Positions 61,560-64,000 of a DNA stretch of 64,000 nucleotides are shown here, one piece after another. Source of the DNA: Branchiostoma lanceolatum (taxonomy: Eukaryota; Chordata; Leptocardii; Amphioxiformes; Branchiostomatidae); contig NC_089730.1 of NCBI RefSeq assembly GCF_035083965.1, forward strand, positions 19,820,742 to 19,884,741, in the 5' to 3' direction. The notes beneath the pieces were generated by a model. That model saw nothing but the letters and a program-made list of their open reading frames with translations, did no database searches and had not been told where the DNA came from. The position numbers were made by a program, and so were the translations under genes. Every line of letters starts with the position of its first letter. Position 1 is the first letter of the stretch.

Positions 61560-62330
61560 GTGCTGACTTCTGTGCGCTTGGGGGGACGGGTTGGATCAAG
61601 TGCTACAGGGCTTTCAAAGAATAAGGTTTCTTTTACGCAACTTCGTTGATAGTAAAGGTGATGAGTTACATGAACAAAACAAAACAAAAACACGTTGATG
61701 AAGGTTAGACATCCAGGTGATAAGATACGCCAAAAATAATTGCTCAAGTAACTGGATAAGATTTTCAAAATCTTATCCAGTTGCTTGCGTAATTATTTTT
61801 GGCGTATAAAACAAAAACACACTTCTGAATGAAGTTGTATTTTGGAAACAATAGTTAAGTCGAGTTACATACACAAAACAAAAACAAGCAAGCCTCACTT
61901 TTAATTGAAGCTGTCTTTTGGAAAGATTTTCCTTACGTTTTATCAAGTTGTCTGTGCCGATACGGTTTGGATTAAGTCCTACAGGTCTTTCGAAGAATTC
62001 CTGTACGCAACTTTGGTGACAGTACAGATGAGTTACATGACAAACAAAACAAAACAAGTCTCACTTTTGATTGAAGTTGCGAATTGTCTTTTGGAAAGAT
62101 TTTCATCGCGTCATGTTAAACTACAACTTCGACCAATGAGTGGACTTATTCGCGGTGCTGAACTTCTGTTTGGAACATGTGAGGCAGGTTTTGCAAAGGG
62201 GCAACTTTGGTGACATTAAAGTCGAATTACATGAACAAAACAACACACAATAAAACAAAACAAGCCAAGCAATATCACCTTTGAGCCAAGTTGCCTTTTG
62301 GAGAGATTTTCATCGCCACTTTTTTTAACT
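61560..62330. repeat. Irregular ~180-bp tandem repeat, about four units
   Basis: Recurring words: GAGTTACATGAACAAAACAA, TCACTTTTGATTGAAG, GTCTTTTGGAAAGATTTTC, CTACAGG.CTTTC.AAGAAT and CGCAACTT.G.TGACAGTA. The first unit is interrupted by the hairpin element 61694-61807. Confidence 0.7.
61694..61807. mobile_element. Perfect-hairpin element, CCTGGATGTC family, with target duplication
   Basis: GTTGATGAAGGTTAGACATCC, then ACGCCAAAAATAATTGCTCAA and AACTGGATAAGATTTT, return inverted up to TTTTTGGCGTAT. AAAACAAAAACAC is repeated directly at 61681-61693 and 61808-61820, fixing the element's ends. Confidence 0.8.
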
Positions 62331-62624
62331 ACAACTCCGGCTAAAAGTTACGATCTTGATCTGTTTGTAGTGTATACTCTACCCCAAAGATTGTATTTCA
62401 CGTAGGGGAATACTGACTCGAGACCTGGCTGTCTCCATAAGCGACCCCCGCGCCCAGCCCTAATCCCTTTCCGACACAGTGACTGGGTTATTTGGCAGGT
62501 AATATAACTCTAGAGTCACCACCACTGTTTAGAAAGATATAAACACCGCCATAAGCTTATTCGATTTACGACAAATAGTGACATAAAGAGACTACCATTG
62601 CAAACTTTGTGCGTGGGTTAATTC
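62331..62624. other. Short unannotated stretch
   Basis: Nothing recognisable. Confidence 0.4.
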
Positions 62625-62846
62625 TAGAGTAGAGTAGAGTAGAGTAGAGTAGAGTAGAGTAGAGTAGAGTAGAGTAGAGTAGAGTAGAGTTGAGTTGAGT
62701 AGAGTAGAGTAGAGTAGAGTAGAGTAGAGTAGAGTAGACTAGAGTAGAGTAGAGTAGAGTAGAGTAGAGTAGAGTAGAGTAGAGTAGAGTAGAGTAGAGT
62801 AGAGTAGAGTTGAGTTGAGTTGAGTTGAGTTGAGTTGAGTTGAGTT
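62625..62846. repeat. (AGAGT)n microsatellite, ~220 bp
   Basis: About 44 pentamers, AGAGT changing to TGAGT near the end. Stop-free in one frame only because of the repeat. Confidence 0.97.
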
Positions 62847-64000
62847 GATTCCGCCAGGTAGGAACTCCGGTTCCAGTTTAGGCCGCTCTTCAATTCAGCT
62901 CACTGTCATCTCTGGTTTCTGGGGATGGTCCAGGGCTCTGTAGTCGTACATTACTTGGTGTTGCTTCATATGACAGTCCAGTCTCTCCTTAAAAGTGTCC
63001 ACACTGGGTATTCTCCCAAAATCCGTTTGTACATTGTACACGACACATTTTTGGCGCTATCCCTTTTCCATTATCATATTTCTCGCAAAACAATATTGTC
63101 CTGCAAAGAAATTTACAGCCAACGGGGTTGCCGATAAACTTGGAACGTGGATGTAAGATGGCCTGCAGCAAGCTAAATTATCTAGGGTAAAAATTCTGAA
63201 GGGCTTGTATTTCAGCTAAATTGACAAAGAAGTCCATACCGGAGATTAAAGTTGGTAAACAATGTAAACTGATCGTTTATCGGCCCCAGATCGCAGGTAT
63301 AAACCACAATCTAAATCTATTTTGATAGAATAAGCATGTAGAGATAGAGTGGGCTGTTGTTTGATATAGATAATTCCTTTGGCTTTGTATTTCAGGTTTG
63401 GCTTTTGGACGTCTGAGTAAAGTTTGCGCCAAACTTACGCGTATGTTCGTAAACGCCTGAAAATTGATCACCGTTTAAGCCCCAAATATTGCACATAAAT
63501 TACACACTAAGCATTTGCTGATAAATTGATAATGTTGACATGTATAGTCAACAGTTACTGAGTTAGATGACTTATTCTTGATTACTTAAGGTATTCTTGA
63601 TTACAAGTGAAGTATGTATCATGTACTGTCACTAATGGAGATTTTTCAATAAACAAACAAACAAAAAATGCAGGTCTTGTATAAAGTGTTGCATACCTTA
63701 ATACCGGACCAGAAGTGGACTTGTAAAAGCGTTTAGGGTCGGGTCAAAGAAGGAACAAAACTTTGGGGAACAGTTTCGGACAAAAAACTGCATCCCCCTT
63801 GTATTCCCCTTTTTGTTCTAGACCATCGAAAACCTTTCATAGATCGTGAAATTAGCCGCTCAAAAGTTCAGACCTGAGCCTGAACCTCCGGACCTGAATC
63901 CGGACCTGAACCTTAGGTATGAATGTACACAGCACAGTACTAAGTTGCATTTCATATCGCGGCACCTCTGTTCTGTCCTGAGGCGTTTCAACAGACGACA
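62847..64000. other. Window end, no gene seen
   Basis: No homeodomain exon or other coding signal. Contains a (CAAA)n tail at ~63,650 and a short GACCTGAACC repeat at ~63,870-63,912, like that inside the hAT-like element at 31,370. Confidence 0.45.

Noticed and set aside
62624..62893. 89-residue Ser/Thr/Leu/Tyr frame
   Set aside because: Translation of the (AGAGT)n microsatellite.

Overview
The window reads as nuclear DNA of an invertebrate chordate, most likely a lancelet (amphioxus, Branchiostoma). This is an inference from spliced genes with GT-AG introns, a Prrx-type homeobox first exon, a secreted protein built from many shuffled lectin and complement-type modules, and a dense load of small fold-back transposons, SINEs and microsatellites. 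No bacterial, plasmid or viral gene organisation is visible.

Positions 1-13.8 kb hold a zinc-finger gene cluster. Two minus-strand poly-C2H2 genes (A, cut by the window edge; B, 572 aa with 20 fingers) are tandem duplicates, including their leader regions and first exons. Three plus-strand genes follow, called 2, 3 and 4. Genes 2 and 3 share a start context and an unusual C2HC last finger. Gene 4 resembles them at the N-terminus, but most of its middle fingers have lost zinc ligands. A promoter module with a DR1-like nuclear-receptor site and a YY1-like site recurs upstream of A, B and 3.

Positions 15.2-44.3 kb (minus strand) hold one gene that I could splice completely: 33 exons, 5,664 coding bases, 1,887 aa. 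The order is signal peptide, PAN/apple-like, EGF-like, C-type lectin, galactose-binding-like, CUB, fucolectin (FTP), C-type lectin, CUB, Sushi, F5/8C, F5/8C, farnesoic-acid-O-methyltransferase-like (FAMeT), F5/8C, fibrinogen C-terminal. From the EGF exon onward every module is bounded by phase-1 introns, the signature of exon shuffling. No membrane segment is visible, so it is probably a secreted carbohydrate-binding recognition protein. One intron needs a GC-AG donor. Two F5/8C exons are followed by tandem copies of their own 3' ends with intact splice donors.

Positions 44.3-48.3 kb are a 4-kb intergenic region between divergent genes. At 48,327 the first exon of a Prrx-like homeobox gene starts on the plus strand. 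No homeodomain exon is found before the window ends, so the rest of the window is probably its first intron (>15 kb). That stretch contains a 127-bp satellite whose units carry a palindrome with octamer (POU-type) sites, a ~330-bp tandem repeat in seven copies, nested fold-back elements and an AGAGT microsatellite.

Throughout, introns and intergenic DNA are full of short non-autonomous elements: fold-back MITE families, a hAT-like element with a clear target duplication, tRNA- and 5S-rRNA-derived SINEs, and decayed LINE reverse-transcriptase fragments.
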